Origin: JBOFSQ01 sp051651625
Lineage (GTDB): Bacteria > Planctomycetota > Planctomycetia > Pirellulales > Thermoguttaceae
Assembly: GCA_051651625.1 (NCBI GenBank)
Contig: JBOFSQ010000033.1
Span: 1-64,000 of the forward strand
DNA length: 64,000 bases
Direction of reading: 5' to 3'
Below, one piece after another: positions 62,405 through 64,000 of the stretch (position 1 is the first letter of the stretch; the number at the start of each line of letters is the position of its first letter). A program made the position numbers and the translations under genes. The notes under the pieces are model-generated. The model saw nothing but the letters and a program-made list of their open reading frames with translations, was not told the DNA's origin and ran no database searches.

Positions 62405-63877
62405 TCACTCAATCAGGCTACTGTAGTTTGGTGCCTCTTGAGTGATCGTAATGTCGTGCGGGTGATTCTCACGAACGCTCGCAACCGAGACGCGAATGAA
62501 ACGCGACTTCGTTCGCAAATCGTCAATCGTTCCCGCTCCACAATATCCCATCCCCGCTCGCAGTCCGCCGACCATCTGATAAACAAACGACTCCAGCAAA
62601 CCTTTGTACGGGACGCGACCTTCAACTCCTTCAGGGACAAACTTGTCGGGCTGGCTACTGGAACTCTGACGATAGCGGTCACTCGACCCCTTCATCATCG
62701 CACCCATCGAACCCATCCCGCGATACTTCTTAAACGAACGCCCCTGATACAAAATCAACTCGCCCGGACTCTCGTCAAGACCAGCAAACAATCCTCCAAG
62801 CATCACAACGTTCGCACCAGCCGCAATAGCCTTAACAATGTCGCCCGAATAACGGATGCCACCATCAGCGATGATCGACACACCACTGTCACGAGCGGCC
62901 TCGGCGGCACGTCGAATCGCAGTTATCTGCGGAACGCCAACACCAGACACAACCCGCGTCGTACAAATCGATCCGGGACCAATCCCAACTTTCACCGCGT
63001 CGGCACCAGCGTCAATGAGTGCGCGGCAACCATCATAAGTCGCCACGTTACCAGCAACGACGTCGATGTCGTATTGCGATTTGATTCGCCGTACAGCATC
63101 AATCACGTTTGACGAGTGACCGTGCGCACTATCGACAACAAGAATATCGACATCCTCGGCGATGAGGCGTGCGATTCTTTCGTCATCGTGTACACCCACC
63201 GCAGCCCCGACTCGTAACCTCCCTTGCCCATCTTTGCAGGCTTGCGGATACTTCCGCATCATATCAATATCTTTGATCGTGATCAAACCTGTTAGGTGCC
63301 TCTTTTCGTCAACAAGGAGGAGCTTCTCGACCTTTTTTTCCGTCAAAATCTTTTCAGCTTCTACAAGCGTTACATTTCCAGTCGCAGTCACCAAATCTTT
63401 GCACGTCATCACTTCGGAAACAGCGATGTCGAGTGTTTCGAGAAAGCGGAGATCACGCTTTGTCAAAATCCCGCAGAGCACGCCGTCTTCGCAAACTATC
63501 GGAACGCCCGATACGTTGTGCTGCTCCATCAGCTCGCGTGCGACACGGGCACTCGCTGTCGGCGGGAGCGTCGCGGGTTGTGTGATGATCCCGTTCGCCG
63601 AACGCTTGACTCTTGCAACTTCTTCGGCCTGCGTTTCCATCGGGAGATTTTTGTGGATAAACCCGATCCCGCCGACGCGAGCCAGACCTATCGCCATATC
63701 CGATTCGGTGACGGTGTCCATCGGCGCGCTGATGAGTGGAATCTTCATCTCAATGCGTCGCGTGAGATGCGTTGTCGTATCGACTTGCGACGGAACGACA
63801 TCGCTGTAGAGCGGTTCGAGAAGAACGTCGTCAAACGTGATGCCGACTTCGTCGGTGGGTGTGTTGGGTGTTGTCAT
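62405..63877 (-). CDS. guaB: Inosine-5'-monophosphate dehydrogenase
   Basis: A 490-residue cytoplasmic enzyme that oxidises IMP to XMP, the committed step of GMP synthesis. The (beta/alpha)8 barrel opens with ITFDDVLLEPLYSDV. Two CBS domains are inserted at about residues 95-215 (IITQPATLPPTASARVARELM, VMTCKDLVTATGNVTLVEAEKIL). The catalytic Cys is in GIGPGSICTTRVVSGVG, the phosphate loop is ADGGIRYSGDIVKA, and the mobile flap begins YRGMGSMGAM. Length and order are normal. ATG 63,877 is the start. Confidence 0.95.
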   Translation of the reverse strand: MTTPNTPTDEVGITFDDVLLEPLYSDVVPSQVDTTTHLTRRIEMKIPLISAPMDTVTESDMAIGLARVGGIGFIHKNLPMETQAEEVARVKRSANGIITQPATLPPTASARVARELMEQHNVSGVPIVCEDGVLCGILTKRDLRFLETLDIAVSEVMTCKDLVTATGNVTLVEAEKILTEKKVEKLLLVDEKRHLTGLITIKDIDMMRKYPQACKDGQGRLRVGAAVGVHDDERIARLIAEDVDILVVDSAHGHSSNVIDAVRRIKSQYDIDVVAGNVATYDGCRALIDAGADAVKVGIGPGSICTTRVVSGVGVPQITAIRRAAEAARDSGVSIIADGGIRYSGDIVKAIAAGANVVMLGGLFAGLDESPGELILYQGRSFKKYRGMGSMGAMMKGSSDRYRQSSSSQPDKFVPEGVEGRVPYKGLLESFVYQMVGGLRAGMGYCGAGTIDDLRTKSRFIRVSVASVRENHPHDITITQEAPNYSSLIE

Positions 63878-64000
63878 TGGTGATTGTTTTGAAAGAGTGA
63901 AATGGTTTGAAGTTGTTTCGCAAACGTTTCAAGGTCAAAAGCACGGCGCGACCACGAATTGGCCGTCGCTGCCTCTTGGGCCTTGAGACGTAGCGTCTGA
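63878..64000. other. Non-coding right edge of window
   Basis: The last 123 bases are upstream of guaB. No gene, ribosomal binding site or strong hairpin was recognised, apart from a short TTGAGACGTAGCGTCTGA palindrome-like end that is cut by the window. Confidence 0.5.

Overview
The window looks like a piece of a Planctomycetota chromosome, possibly Pirellulales or Thermoguttaceae. That placement is inferred from gene content, not from a marker search. The clues are two DUF1573 proteins, a long BatD/BatE-type protein, GH127, a 625-residue Gfo/Idh/MocA protein, a secreted protein with a Gly/Met-rich linker, a very large flagellin, TIGR02601-type autotransporters, and intergenic DNA crowded with short palindromic repeat families. 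Housekeeping genes (guaB, smc, rpsT, ptsI, ettA, tsaB, rdgB, two tRNAs) show this is core chromosome, not a plasmid or prophage. No CRISPR array, integrase or transposase gene was found.

Layout. 0-10 kb, mostly minus strand: GtrB-like glycosyltransferase, tRNA-Leu(UAG), secreted phosphoesterase, BatD/BatE fusion, GH127 arabinofuranosidase and an agmatinase-family enzyme. 10-14.5 kb, plus strand: secreted protein, LolD-like ABC ATPase, EttA. 14.5-25.5 kb, minus strand: PtsI, DUF1573, ribosomal protein S20, TPR protein, IorB-like subunit, GxxExxY protein, CorA, secreted protein, PyrK and TsaB. 25.7-33 kb holds an 1102-residue flagellin, a PPi-type phosphofructokinase (minus) and a chemotaxis receptor; the flagellin and receptor imply motility with the rest of the machinery elsewhere. 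33-40 kb, plus strand: oxidoreductase, AAA/PD-(D/E)XK protein, the tight set lysA-like / methyltransferase / rdgB, and a second DUF1573. A four-helix-bundle gene lies between two hairpin repeats at 40-41 kb. 41.3-51.3 kb is one gene for a 3342-residue autotransporter, followed by a DUF4105 protein, smc, a small outer-membrane barrel, a second autotransporter, a degraded carrier-protein-like ORF, tRNA-Ala(GGC), a planctomycete-type secreted protein and guaB.

The most unusual feature is the repeats. At least eight families recur in the spacers. One 19-26 bp family (R1, core CACTCGCTTACGCTTCG) sits just after stop codons in a fixed orientation relative to the preceding gene. Repeats also supply the ends of genes: stop codons and last residues of the ABC ATPase, PyrK, DUF1573 and four-helix proteins, the stop codon of the second autotransporter, and probable start codons of tsaB and the GxxExxY gene. 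Two ~145 bp elements with terminal inverted repeats and TA flanks look like non-autonomous mobile elements.
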